A DNA stretch of 64,000 bases from Ptychodera flava (Eukaryota > Hemichordata > Enteropneusta > Ptychoderidae): the NCBI RefSeq assembly GCF_041260155.1, contig NC_091942.1, forward strand, positions 16,859,501-16,923,500, read 5' to 3'. Positions 46,835 to 59,174 of this stretch are shown here, piece by piece. Numbering within the stretch: the stretch's first letter is position 1; each line of letters starts with the position of its first letter. The translations under genes were made by a program, and so were the position numbers. The notes below the pieces were generated by a model. It was given only the letters and a program-made list of their open reading frames with translations. It was not told where the DNA came from and ran no database searches.

Positions 46835-47386
46835 ATGACATACAGTGGAAACGTGACTGATACTCAACAAATACACTATAACCAAGACGTGGTGGTTGTT
46901 GTTGGACCTGTCAACCAATTCTTTGGACCACCAGGAGAAAGCAGCGAGACATCGCGTTCCCGACGGATTATCAATTGGTCGATTGCTGGCATTTTTACAG
47001 CGGCCGGTGTAGCAACCCTCATCGCGGGAATCGCATTCGTTAGCAACGGAAGTGAGAACGCTGGGGTGACTTGCATCTCTTTCTCTATTCCGCTCATAAT
47101 AATTGGAAGCATCATGTTTTTTATATTAAGGCGCGAAGATGTTCGTCGCAGTGCGATACTTTTCCCTACCAGTACAACAAAGCATCCTGATAACACAGTC
47201 GACCAAGTTTTTGTGAAGTCGCAATCCAGCAGCCCGGATTCACCCAAACAAAGTAATTGTGTGCCAAATCCTGTCAATAAAAGAGAATACAGTCAAGAAT
47301 TTAGCGAAAAAACTATGACCGACGCTGACTGTACATCTGAACAAGCTAGCGATTACATAAACTTGGCTACGCTATCGAGCACATAG
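46835..47386 (+). CDS. Orphan two-transmembrane protein, 183 aa
   Basis: The ATG at 46835 follows an apparent splice acceptor (TTATTTTGACAG, ending 46829) by five bases; I chose it over the upstream in-frame TTG. The N-terminal ~40 residues are polar, with Asn-linked glycosylation-like sites. Two hydrophobic segments follow, at about residues 45-70 (SIAGIFTAAGVATLIAGIAF) and 79-104 (CISFSIPLIIIGSIMFFIL). A ~75-residue Ser/Thr/Pro-rich hydrophilic tail ends YINLATLSST. The short loop between the segments suggests a hairpin with both termini on one side. Codon-like composition and the open frame stand out from the AT-rich surroundings, which supports a real gene. I do not recognise a family. 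A GTAAGT at 47401 just after the stop may mark a 3'-UTR intron. It is most likely a host gene with an upstream non-coding exon. Confidence 0.6.
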   Translation: MTYSGNVTDTQQIHYNQDVVVVVGPVNQFFGPPGESSETSRSRRIINWSIAGIFTAAGVATLIAGIAFVSNGSENAGVTCISFSIPLIIIGSIMFFILRREDVRRSAILFPTSTTKHPDNTVDQVFVKSQSSSPDSPKQSNCVPNPVNKREYSQEFSEKTMTDADCTSEQASDYINLATLSST

Positions 47387-48375
47387 GCGATCACGTCTGG
47401 GTAAGTAGGCGTTTTCATATGACGCTGGATACCGCACCAACAATATAACGTACATGGATGGAAGGGGACAGTGGGATGCAGAGTTTTCCGGTTTCGTAGT
47501 CTGAAAGTAGAGAGTCGTGTTCGGTAGCCATTAATTTAAACGAGTCGCTGAGTTTTTATTCAAACATTGACTGCTATCTCCACAGGTGCTTGCATCAAGA
47601 CAAAATGACCCAATGCTAAAGGCGAGAGACTTGTCTTTGATTTCTTGCGAGGCAGTGGTACAATCCTGCCAAGGTACCCAAAGAACATATATAAGAAGAT
47701 CAAGACTTATCTAGTTGTGATATTACGAGGCTTCAACCGGTGAAAATAACATTACACCGACTTCGCTTTCCACCCAGAAAATAATCCGTAAAACTCTACC
47801 GATGTTTATAGTAAATGATAAATGGAAATAACGTAAACATGCACAAGAGCCAATGTAAAAACGTGTATACCTAAGAGAATTTTACAGTCGTTTTATTGTT
47901 TCATGCCAAATGATCGCAATTTTCCGTCTATTTTCAAGTACGACGAGTAATGTATTCGGCGCATTTTTGACTTGCAGTTTTGGATATCTTCAGTAAATTG
48001 ACATCACCTCAATCCAAGTGCAGGGTAGATGCATGTCTCTGTTATCGTCCTCTTTTGTTTCGGTGTTTCGCCGAAATTTAAATCTTCTCTGATTAGGCAT
48101 AACAATCTTCTGGTCATTTCGACAGCATTTCTTTCCTTAGATTGCTCGAAGACTTCCTCCTTCCCTTTGACTTCATTTTATCATTTAGCAACGTCAACAT
48201 TTCGTTACCATAGTTTTCGTCCTTCTGTGTTCTAACAGGCATCATATGTTTAGCATGCATAATATGGCTTGTCTCTTCCATCTCATCTCGAACCTGTGAA
48301 AGTATTTTTTTGCTTAGTCAGTTTCGTGTGAAAAGACAAAAATGACACGTGCACTTACGTGCGATAGTTTGGGGG

Positions 48376-48435
<60 letters not shown>

Positions 48436-49208
48436 ATATATATATAATATACATATAAAATAATATCTCATATATATATATATCATATGTATATATATAC
48501 ACGTGTTTTGTGAATATATAAACTGTTTAACACAAGGTGTTAATCAAGAGTTCAACATATGATATGAAGTGTAACAACTTATGCAACAAATTATGCAACG
48601 AAGGCATCTCTCATCACACAACTGAAAATATAAACAGTAGTTACCAAGCTGATAAGTGTTATAAATACTTAAACATATTACAATAGCTTTATGTATATTT
48701 AACCCGGCGAGAATAAAGCTTGACCTGGCAAGAATAAAGTTTACAAATAAACTCACGAAGTTTGCAAATAAACTGTCTTACGTTCTAATCAATCAGGGAT
48801 TTTCTAAAGTTGTAGGTGATATTTGAAGTTGCAGAGCAACTGGTCTGTAAAATGTTTTATAGTTACTTAATACTATATCGACATCATTGGGATTATGTAA
48901 AGCAGAAAATGAAAGTCATTCTTTTGCCTTTGCTCTGAATTGTTGCCTAGCTCTTAATAGGTTTTTTATAAAAGTGCTGTGTCTAGAAATTACATTAGTT
49001 ACAAAACCAAACACTAAATCACAAAAAGTGGTTCTATACATCGATGTATGGACAATAAAAAATCACACTATAATAATATTATTGTAATAGTATTATAATA
49101 AATTATATTTTATGGTAGCTCCGATGACTTCTGCCAACTGTAATTTTTGCCGTTCTGCTACGACATCGAAAGTATCTCTATACCCCCTTTCTCAACACAG
49201 AGTTCGCC
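47387..49208. other. Intergenic, no gene recognised
   Basis: Contains possible 3' UTR of the two-TM gene (to about 47.9 kb) and a (TA)n microsatellite at 48379-48430 with degenerate TA-rich continuation to about 48500. Other short frames are not supported. Confidence 0.4.
48379..48500. repeat. (TA)n microsatellite
   Basis: About 26 uninterrupted TA units followed by degenerate ATAT blocks. Confidence 0.95.
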
Positions 49209-49211
49209 TTA

Positions 49212-50387
49212 GGGAGCATTCGTTTTTTTTACGAGGGGGGGGGGAGTCAGGTGGAACTTGAGCGATAAATGAAATGTAAAAAGCAAACCCCTCCAAATCA
49301 AATTTCTAATATTTAATCCGACCCAAATTCATCAATTGCAAAACGTGAACTCCCCCAAAATCATCAGTTTTGATTCATTAACCTTTCGCACCCTATGGCT
49401 CTGGAGTGAAAAATTGGGCTCTTCAAATGTGTTTGCAAGAAAAAGAGTGACCCACCCGAATTTTCATGCACAAAAACAGCGACCCTGCCCAGATGTCACA
49501 GCCCGTATCAATAATATCTTATTTGACTTATAATTTCCCATTTGACCTTTGAACTTTCAAAGATCCTTTCGCCGTATTTACAAATAATCACTCGGGTGAA
49601 ATTCCAATATCATATTTATTTTTCAGATCTGCTCTTTCAAACATAAGCTTAATATTCTCAACATGTACATTTATATCAATTGTCAAACTTTTTTAAAGCA
49701 CAGATTTATCTAGTGTGTATTAAGAAAAATATTCAAAGTTTCCTCAAAGACCACAGTGTATAGAGAATCAACATTTTTTGGTGAAATTCGAAAATCAAAT
49801 TTGTTGCACACACATGAACTTGCAATCGTCTTAGTCTAATCAAGTACACTAATATCAATAATCAAAAGTACATAAACACAGATTTACCAAGTTTTGTATC
49901 GGAAAAAAATTATTCATAGTTCCCTCATAGACCACCATGTATAGTGAATCAACATTTCGATGAAATTCGAAAATCCAATTTCTTGTACAAACAATCACTT
50001 GTAACCACCCTAGTCTAATCAAGCAAATTAGTATCAATAATCAAGAGCCAATAAATACACAGATTTAGCTAGTTTTGTATTTAAAAGACATTTTCATAGT
50101 TTCCTCATAGACTACAATGGATGATGGATCAAGCAAGATTTAGGTGAAATTTCACAGTCAATTTTATTCTTAACTCCCTATAAACCTTCGTAAAATTTGA
50201 CCCACCATATTTTTGTCAAAGTCTACAATGTATGGTGGATCCAGCAAGATTTCGGTGAAATTCCATTGTCAATTTTTTCCATAACTCCATACAAACCTTC
50301 GTAAAATTTGAACCCCCTCCAATCGTTAATTGTAAAATTTGAACCCCCCCAAAAAATGGTTTCGTAAAAGTTAACACCCTGTGCTCC
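49212..50387. mobile_element. TTA-flanked element, 1.18 kb, same family as 12403-14914
   Basis: The left end starts GGGAGCATTCGTTTTTTTTACG and the right end, read inward, GGAGCACAGGGTGTTAACTTTTACG shortened to the shared GGAGCA start. TTA flanks both sides (49209-49211 and 50388-50390). Near the ends lie repeated AAAATTTGAACCCCC and AAAGAGTGACCCACCC motifs. The centre (49700-50250) holds about four units of the minisatellite also seen at 13615-14520, in opposite orientation. No transposase is visible. Confidence 0.75.
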
Positions 50388-50496
50388 TTATTTACAGATT
50401 GCCTAAAGATCCAAAAATACAAGGAATGTTTTCGTTCCAGTGTTTAGTGGCAGTCGATCAGATGTTATGTCGTGTCTTTATGGTGGTGGTCTACTC

Positions 50497-53400
50497 AAAA
50501 TTAAAAGTATTGTCAATTTCCTGATTTTTGCATATGTTGTGGCCTGATCAATTATATTAACAAAAATAAACAGAAAAAGGGGGGTTCCCGTGCTACTTTT
50601 TGAGTTAGGGGGTCCTAAAGTACCCCTAACCCATGCTATTTTAAGTGTTAAGGGACCTTTTCTCACATTTTGATACTTTCAGCAAAGAACATGCGCAAAT
50701 CTTGTCAGGGAATATTGTCATTTTTCTGATTTTTTCATATATTGTGCTCTGAACAATTACGTCAACAAAAATAAACAGAAAAAGGGGGGTCCCCGTGCTA
50801 CTTATAGTGTTAAGGGCTCTTAAAGCACCCTAACCCCATGCTTTTTCAACTACTGACAGGCCTTTAGTTCGTATGTTTCGCTGGTTTCACTTAAGATCTG
50901 GCTCAAAACCTATCAGGGAATATTGTCATTTTTCTGATTTTTGAATATATTGTGCTCTGAACAATTATGTCAACAAAAATAAACAGAAAAAGGGGGTCCC
51001 CGTGCTACTTTTTGAGTTAGGGGGTCCTATTTTACCCCTTACCCATACTTTTTCAATTACAAAGGGGCCTTTTTCTCCCATTTTATAATTTCAGCAAGGA
51101 TCATGCTCAAAACCTGTCAGGGAATATTGTCATTTTTCTGATTTTTGAATATATTGTGCTCTGAACAATTTTGTCAACAAAAATAAACAGAAAAAGGGGG
51201 GTTCCCGTGCTACTTTTAGTGTTAAGGGCTCTTAAAGCACCCTAACCCCATGCTTTTTCAACTACTGACAGGCCTTTAGTTTGTATGTTTCGCTGGTTTC
51301 ACTTAAGATCTGGCTCAAAACCTATCAGGGAATATTGTCATTTTCTGATTTTTGAATATTTTGTGCTCTGAACGATTATGTCAATAAAAATGAACAGAAA
51401 AAGGGGTGTCCCCGTGGTACTTTTTGAGTTAGGGGGTCCTATTTTACCCCTAACCCATACTTTTTCAACTACAAAGGGGCGTTTTTTCTCCATTTTGATA
51501 ATTTCAGCAAGGATCATGCTCAAAACCTGTCAGGGAATATTGTCATTTTTCTGATTTTTGAATATATTGTGCTCTGAACAATTATGTCAACAAAAATAAA
51601 CAGAAAAAGGGGGGCCCCCGTGCTACTTTTTGAGTTAGGGGGTCCTATTTTACCCTTACCCATACTTTTTCAACTACAAAGGGGCTTTTTCTCCCATTTT
51701 GATAATTCAGCAAGGATCATGCTCAAAACCTGTCAGGGAATATTGTCATTTTTCTGATTTTTGAATATATTGTGCTCTTAACAATTATGTCAATAAAAAT
51801 AAACAGAAAAAGGGGTGTCCCCGTGCTACTTTTTGAGTTAGGGGGTCCTATTTTACCCCTAACCCATGCTTTTTCAACTACAAAGGGGCCTTTTTCTCCC
51901 ATTTTGATAATTTCAGCAAGGATCATGCTCAAAACCTGTCAGGGAATATTGTCATTTTCTGATTTTTGAATATATTGTGCTCTGAACAATTAGGTCAACA
52001 AAAATAAACAGAAAAAGGGGGGTCCCCGTGCTACTTTTTGAGTTAGGGGTTCCTATATTACCCCTTACCCATGCTTTTTCAACTACAAAGGGGCCTTTTT
52101 CTCCCATTTTGATAATTTCAGCAAGGATCATGCTCAAAACCTGTCAGGGAATATTGTCATTTCTCTGATTTTTGAATATATTGTGCTCTGGACAATTATG
52201 TCAACAAAAATAAACAGAAAAAGAGGGGTCCCCATGCTACTTTTTGAGTTAGGGGGTCCTATATTACCCCTAACCCCATGCTTTTTCAACTACTGACAGG
52301 CCTTTTGTTCGTATGTTTCGCTGGTTTCACTTAAGATCTGGCTCAAAACCTATCAGGGAATATTGTCATTTTTCTGATTTTTGAATATATTGTGCTCTGA
52401 ACAATTATGTCAACAAAAATAAACAGAAAAAGGGGGGTCCCCGTGCTACGTTTTGAGTTAGGGGGTCCTATTTTTCCCCTAACCCCATGCTTTTTCAACT
52501 ACAAAGGGGCGTTTTTCTCCCATTTTGATAATTTCAGCAAGGATCATGCTCAAAACCTGTCAGGGAATATTGTCATTTTTCTGATTTTTGAATATATTGT
52601 GCTCTGAACAATTATGTCAACAAAAATAAACAGAAAAAGAGGGGTCCCCGTGCTACTTTTTGAGTTAGGGGGTCCTATTTTACCCCTAACCCATACTTTT
52701 TAAACTACAAAGGGGCCTTTTTCTCCCATTTTGATAATTTCAGCAAGGATCATGCTCAAAACCTGTCAGGGAATATTGTCATTTTTCTGATTTTTGAATA
52801 TATTGTGCTCTGAACAATTATGTCAACAAAAATAAACAGAAAAAGGGGGGTCCCCGTGCTACTTTTTGAGTTAGGGGGTCCTATTTTACCCCTAACCCAT
52901 GCTTTTTCAACTACAAAGGGGCCTTTTTCTCCCATTTTGATAATTTCAGCAAGGATCATGCTCAAAACCTGTCAGGGAATATTGTCATTTTTCTGATTTT
53001 TGAATATATTGTGCTCTGAACAATTATGTCAACAAAAATAAACAGAAAAAGAGGGGTCCCCGTGCTACTTTTTGAGTTAGGGGGTCCTATTTTACCCTAA
53101 CCCATACTTTTTCAACTACAAAGGGGCCTTTTTCTCCCATTTTTTATAATTTCAGCAAGGATCATGCTCAAAACCTGTCAGGGAATATTGTCATTTTTCT
53201 GATTTTTGAATATATTATGCTCTGAACAATTATGTCAACAAAAATAAACAGAAAAAGGGGGGTCCCCGTGCTACTTTTTGAGTTAGGGGGTCCTATATTA
53301 CCCCTAACCCAATGCTTTTTCAACTACAAAGGGGGCCTTTTTCTCCCATTTTGATAGTCTCAGCAAGGATCATGCTCAAAACCTGTCAGGGAATATTGTC

Positions 53401-54150
53401 ATTTTTCTGATTTTTGAATATATTGTGCTCTGAACAATTATGTCAACAAAAATAAACAGAAAAAGAGGGGTCCCCATGCTACTTTTTGAGTTAGGGGGTC
53501 CTATATTACCCCTAACCCCATGCTTTTTCAACTACTGACAGGCCTTTTGTTCGTATGTTTCGCTGGTTTCACTTAAGATCTGGCTCAAAACCTATCAGGG
53601 AATATTGTCATTTTTCTGATTTTTGAATATATTGTGCTCTGAACAATTATGTCAACAAAAATAAACAGAAAAAGGGGGGTCCCCGTGCTACTTTTTGAGT
53701 TAGGGGGTCCTATTTTACCCCTAACCCATGCTTTTTCAACTACAAAGGGGCCTTTTTCTCCCATTTTGATAACTTCAGCAAGGATCATGCTCAAAATCTG
53801 TCAGGGAATATTGTCATTTTTCTGATTTTTGAATATATTTTGCTCTGAACAATTATGTCAACAAAAATAAACAGAAAAAGGGGGGTCCCCGTGCTACTTT
53901 TTGAGTTAGGGGGTCCTATATTACCCCTAACCCATGCTTTTTCAACTACAAAGGGGCCTTTTTCTCCCATTTTGATAATTTCAGCAAGGATCATTCTCAA
54001 AACCTGTCAGGGAATATTGTCATTTTTCTGATTTTTGAATATATTGTTTTTTTGATCAATTATGTCAACAAAAACAAGAGGGAAAAATTGTTTAGCAAAG
54101 TACATGCTCAAAAATTATCAGAGAATATTGCCATTATTCTGATTTTTGCT
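50497..54150. repeat. Satellite array, ~17 units of ~206 bp, two unit types
   Basis: Each unit contains CAGGGAATATTGTCATTTTT, then ATTGTGCTCTGAACAATT, AACAGAAAAAGGGG, GTGCTACTTTTTGAGTTAGG and CAAGGATCATGCTCAAAACC. Unit starts (GGAATATTGTCA) fall near 50713, 50919, 51121, 51329, 51535 and so on to 54009, at spacings of 202-209. Four units (changing part near 50870, 51282, 52318 and 53562) replace the last third with GTATGTTTCGCTGG, TTTCACTTAAGATCTGG, making a type-B unit. The outermost units are more diverged. The array starts about 110 bp after the TTA-flanked element. Confidence 0.95.
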
Positions 54151-54179
54151 TATGTTGTTGCATTGGTTATATGTCAACA

Positions 54180-55752
54180 AATATTGAGGAAGTTTCAAGT
54201 GTTATTTTTTGAGTTACAGGGTGTCCTTTACACAAGTGTAGAAAAAGGAGCATAAGCATGGTTTGACTGATTGATAATGTTGCTTTATTGCTTACTTCAT
54301 ATATACTTACATCATAATATGATATCTTCTTATATAATCAATATTATATGATAAATATTTTATATCAATATAAATATTATGCTGTATTTACTTATTTGCT
54401 CTGGAGTGATTAAAAGATGAAGAATGAATCACCAAGCCAACTGTGCATACGCACTAAAAGTATATCAAGATACGATAGATTGTTTAGTAAGGCATAGTTA
54501 GATGCCATAATACCAAGCGTAGTGTGTACAATAAATATTCTACAAAATCTTTCAGTATTGTCTCAACAGCTCTGCATGACCTGTAAATGACCTCCAAATG
54601 ACTGGTTTATCTGCAAATAGATATTCCAATGTGTAAAATGATTTGAAGTTATAGGAAAAATTTGTAATTGGAATACCGGTATGACTACGTTAGTGAACAG
54701 AGTGTTGACATGAGTGACATTTCCAAACCAGCTGAGGAAAACATAGGGCCAAAGTCCCTGAAGCTACTATAGACATGGATACAAAATTAATTGCTCATAC
54801 TTGAGGCTGCTTGCTCAGCCATTCTCGTTTATGGGTGATTTTTAGTGTTTTTCGTTTTGGAAGTTTTGAAAAAATATTCAACATGTTTTGTGTTTTGCCT
54901 CGCAAGGCAAATTCCTAACCATGAGAATGGCAGAAAGTATTTGAATCCTAGTACTATAGCTTTCACTGTTTCAGATCTGGTGCAGATTTGGAAGCAGCAG
55001 CCTCGAATGCATGATCACTGCATGCACAACACAAGTTGCGGGTGCTGGATAGGTGTCCAGTTCTGCTTCAGGCACAGCACTTGCAAGCCAGATTTCAAAT
55101 AATCCTGGGTCTTTGAAAACTGAAGTAATGAAACACAATCACTTGGAAACATTGAGCACTCTACTGCGATACATATACAGCAATTTGGCATGTCAGAACT
55201 TTTTGTATATGATAATCTTCCAAATTCTAGGGACGTCTACAGTCTTGGCTAGGCTCAGCGGTACTGTGTTTGTATTTGCGTCACTTCCGTATTTGTAAGA
55301 TCACCGAAAGAGCACTTCAGGTCTTTTGGTGGGTTCTTTCAAATCGCTGTGATTGGGTGAAAAAGTGTTTATTCTAGGGTCAACAATACAGTTTTCAACA
55401 GTAATGAATTTATTTCACCTATTATTTATACTTAAGTTTGCTAATGCAATTGAGATGGGTTAGTTATGTCAGAACTTTAACAGTTAAAGTTATAAAATAT
55501 CTAACACAAGTCAGCATGGAGTTTTCCATAAATTTCAAAGTTATGATGCTAGACATACAGTATTGATTCTGTGAGAGAAAAATTTACAAATATTATTGAT
55601 AACTTGTTTTGATTTTGTCACCCTTTCTTTTCTATTTTGATTTTTCACTTTCAACAACAATTCAATGCCTTCTTCACCTTTCCTGTGGAATGAAAGCTCT
55701 AAATGGCCCATAGCAAGGCCACTGCTTGCAATTTTCTTACACATACATTTAC
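54180..55752. other. Intergenic, no gene recognised
   Basis: AT-rich sequence between the satellite array and the exonuclease gene. Short frames at 54845-55298 show no family feature. Confidence 0.4.
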
Positions 55753-58631
55753 TTATACACCTTTGAGTACAAGAGTATGCAAGGTTTGCATGTTTAGGCT
55801 TGTTGCCTTTGCATGCTCTTCAGACTCCCTCACAAACTCCCATGTAAATGTCAACTCATCAAAAGATGGTTGCACCTTTTCAATAAGTTTTTTCAAAGCT
55901 TTCACATGTGCTAAAGCATCATGTGCACTGTAACTTTCTCCTACAAATTTTGAAACAAGCGCAACTTGTGAGTACTTTTCACAATCAGGATATGAGGTCT
56001 TAAAGACTTTATACGAATCAACAAAGCCAGCAATGTGTGAAGACAATTGATCAACCATATCTGTTGCTAAAGCAGCATTATATAAAACTCTACAATCAAA
56101 TGACTTGATGTTATGTCCAACCAGAATACAAGGTTCTGGTCCAAGAAAGTCACACAATGTCAACAATGCTTGTTTTACAGGTACTGCACTGACAGGTTTT
56201 CCATTCTGTGTTAGGATTCCATATTTCATTGCCAGACCGGTCACTCTTGATGCTGGTTCACTTATTGGAATCCTAAGTATCACATACACATTCAGACACC
56301 CCTTTTGGTCCAACAGCTGCAAGCTGTGTTATGTGTGATGTTCTTGCTGAAAAAGAAAAAAAAAACTCATGACAAATGGCAAGATAATTTGTTTATGTTA
56401 TTTTAGATTACTGTAAATTTCAATGAAAATTTCATTTGCTGAGTCAGACTTTGCCCTGGGAGATGAGTAATAAACTGAAACTGACACTTGAGGCATTGAT
56501 TGGCTTGTTGGTATGAAGATAATGTCATCTGCCTATTGTCTATAAACCATTGCTGATATTGATAAGCAAGTCATGATCATTAAAACAATGCTGGTAGAAA
56601 TTTGAATCATGGATGAACTTGTTCTGTTTCCAGTAAAAATTTGCTTCAGTTTAATGATTGATCTGTGTGTGTACAGTTCAATAGCCTTTGTAGCCTCTAA
56701 AGGTATTACGATGAAGTAGTGAAATGATTGCAATATCAGATTAGTTTAAACAACACGTATTATCACATTGATAACAACAACACCTACCTTATCCAGTAGT
56801 CTCCAGGTCAAAATACACTACAGGTTGATCAGTCAATTCTATTGGTTGTGGAACAGGCTCTGTAGGTATCTCCTGTATATCTTGGGTTTCTGAATAAAAA
56901 AATAGAAGCAGATACAGATAAAATACATGGGAATGAATGATTGAGTTTTTACTTCTAATGAAACAGAATATTCACAAAATAGTACAACCTATGGTCCATG
57001 GCTCAATGTTTTAGGTATTTGGCAAATCACAAACTTTAAGCAGACATGAACTGAGTAACTAGTTCTACAATTATGCAAATAACAAAATTGCCATCCAGCA
57101 AATGATAGAGTACATCAGGTTACTCAATGACTATGTGCACACTTGCAGATGAAATGGTACATGTCATATTGTAAGCATTAGGTTTTTGTGTGTTCATTTA
57201 CAATATTACCACATCAATAAATGTCAAACTTACTACAGACCTTCATGCACATGTTTCATCAGTTTTAGGCCAGTGAGTTGAAAGGTAAGTCAGTATATGC
57301 AGGGAGCCATATCAATAGAAGCATTCAACTATTAGCAATTTAGAGTCATTTTACATTGATTCTAATATCATTCATCTACATCTATCTGAATCCAAACTTT
57401 CATTCAAATCAATTATAAACAAGGACTAGTTTAAACAAGTAATTACTTTGAACAAGGTCAATTCCTGTTGTGTATGTGTCACCTTCACGGAGTTCTTGGA
57501 CACTCTGTCGTAAACACTTGTTTGCCTTCAGCTTGATACGACGTTTTTTGGCACACCGGGTCTGGCTCTTCATCCGTCTCTTTCTTTCTTGATTATCTAG
57601 ATAGGAAGCACGTGACACACAATACTTCCCTGAAGACATGCCAATCCGTTCATTTATGGCAAAACAATGACAAGTTTACAATGACATCAGTATAAATCTT
57701 TTGAAATATTTTTGTTGTGTTGTTAACTGAAGTGGGCTGTCTCAACTCCAGTTTGAAATTATTTATGGTCATAAGATACAATTCCTTGTATTTACCAAAA
57801 AACTCACAGAATAGAAGTAATTATACTTCATGTCCAGGGAAAGTGTGAGAATACAACTCCAAAAGCCAACGCTTCAGGGTATATTTGTGATAAGCAGAAC
57901 CACATAAATAGCTTCCTAAACAGATCCAAATTGATGACACTGTGAAACTTTGAAAGGAAGTAACGGTAGTCTCATTGTCCCTAAAAAATTCTATAAATAT
58001 GTGCCATGACCATATAAGCAATGTGTAGATTGATGCTAACTCGATCCACATCACATGATCACTGGGCTGGTTTGAAATAATGCTTGTAATTCTGGCATAA
58101 ATATAACACTTGAGTCGCATTATGACCAGTCCAGTGTTACTGTCAGCTTATGGAAAACTAGCGTTTCTGTGCACTGAATATATCAAGCCATCCGTTCGCT
58201 TTGAGGTAAACGCGAGACTTGGCACTCGCGCGCGTGCATGAAAAAACAATGTAAAAAATTCGTACTTACCAATTGCAAGTTTGGTATTTACATCCCAAAT
58301 ATTTTTATTTGGTCCGTGTCTCAGGCCAGGGGGAATAACGTTGACAAAATTACAAATGGAGTTGCAACACCTGACAAGCAGCCAGCTGCCCAGTTTTTAC
58401 ATCCATGCCCAGACCATGACGAGTCTCGCCGATAGTGTCGGTCATCCGTAACGGCATGCTGCATTGCTTGCAGCCAGATAAACCATCTGCAAGGATACTA
58501 AGATCAACAATTCGCCTACCATCTCTCCTCGTGGCACTGTAGATTGTTGGCCGCCAAGGATCGTAGACTTCATCATATTCACATATGACTACTTCATATG
58601 GGTTCCGGAACCGAGTTGCACGAGTCAACAT
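55753..58631 (-). pseudogene. Mutator-like transposase ends fused to a DnaQ/DEDDh exonuclease, decayed and lacking the transposase core
   Basis: Four minus-strand exons join in phase 1: A 58270-58631, B 57447-57629, C 56788-56889 and D 55753-56346. Exon A carries a Cys-rich start (GRRIVDLSILADGL, CKQC, then GETRHGLG) and ends WDVNTKLAIG, like the N-terminal part of large invertebrate proteins with a Mutator-like transposase domain. Exon B is their basic C-terminal piece (KYCVSRASYLDNQERKRR, ending TYTTGIDL). Exons C and D are a 3'-5' exonuclease: Exo I YFDLETTG, Exo II GHNIKSFDCRVL, Exo III SAHDALAHVKAL. The ~250-residue transposase core normally lying between A and B is absent; only a 640 bp gap remains. 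Decay: TAA straight after DLETTG, a one-base shift early in exon D and one in exon A (near 58355), and the last catalytic Asp of Exo III replaced by His. Probably transposon-derived; the family name is from memory. Confidence 0.7.
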
Positions 58632-58878
58632 AGCAATGGTCGTCAGCCGTTGTGGCCGCAGTCGACTCGACAAGAGTATCAGATTTTAAATTTTCATGAC
58701 TAGAGAGGATTGCCATTTATCCTTGGGGGCCTCAGAAACTCTTCTGGCTCTGTTTTGTGTTGCTTTGGTAGTGAATCTACCTGTGACTTTCAGCCGACTG
58801 GCACGACCAAACGACAAAGTTTCACTGACAGCGCGACGTAGTTTGACGGCTAATGGCGGTATGATACGCAGGATCTAG

Positions 58879-59135
58879 TCCATTTACGGTACCTTCTTAA
58901 ATCGATCACATCGATGCCAATATCATGAAAATTTACAATATTTTATCGTCACATAATTAATTTGATCATTCATAACAAACCATCATCAAGTTAATACGTT
59001 TACCTTCATTTATGCGTAACACAGCCTAAATTTAAGATGTCGCAAATAATCTCGTTTTGCGATATTTAGCTCACTCTGTTACGACATAAATATTGCGCAA
59101 CACTTGCGCAGACGTCGATTTTCGTACATAGTCCC

Positions 59136-59174
<39 letters not shown>

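Noticed and set aside
46876-47277. 133-codon minus-strand frame
   Set aside because: Antisense shadow of the two-TM gene; ends in a Thr run that mirrors the Val-rich coding run.
48314-48502. Tyr/Ile-rich 62-codon frame
   Set aside because: Made by the (TA)n microsatellite.
50478-54000. Repeated small minus-strand frames as a possible repeat-protein gene
   Set aside because: Each ends in a stop at the unit junction and units differ by indels not divisible by three; treated as satellite.
50497-54150. CRISPR-like regular repetition
   Set aside because: Units are contiguous with no unique spacers and the context is a eukaryotic nuclear genome.
57821-58120. 99-codon minus-strand frame in the gap between exons A and B of the exonuclease gene, as possible transposase core
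   Set aside because: Composition is hydrophobic and aromatic without the expected acidic residues or Cys/His pattern of the family.
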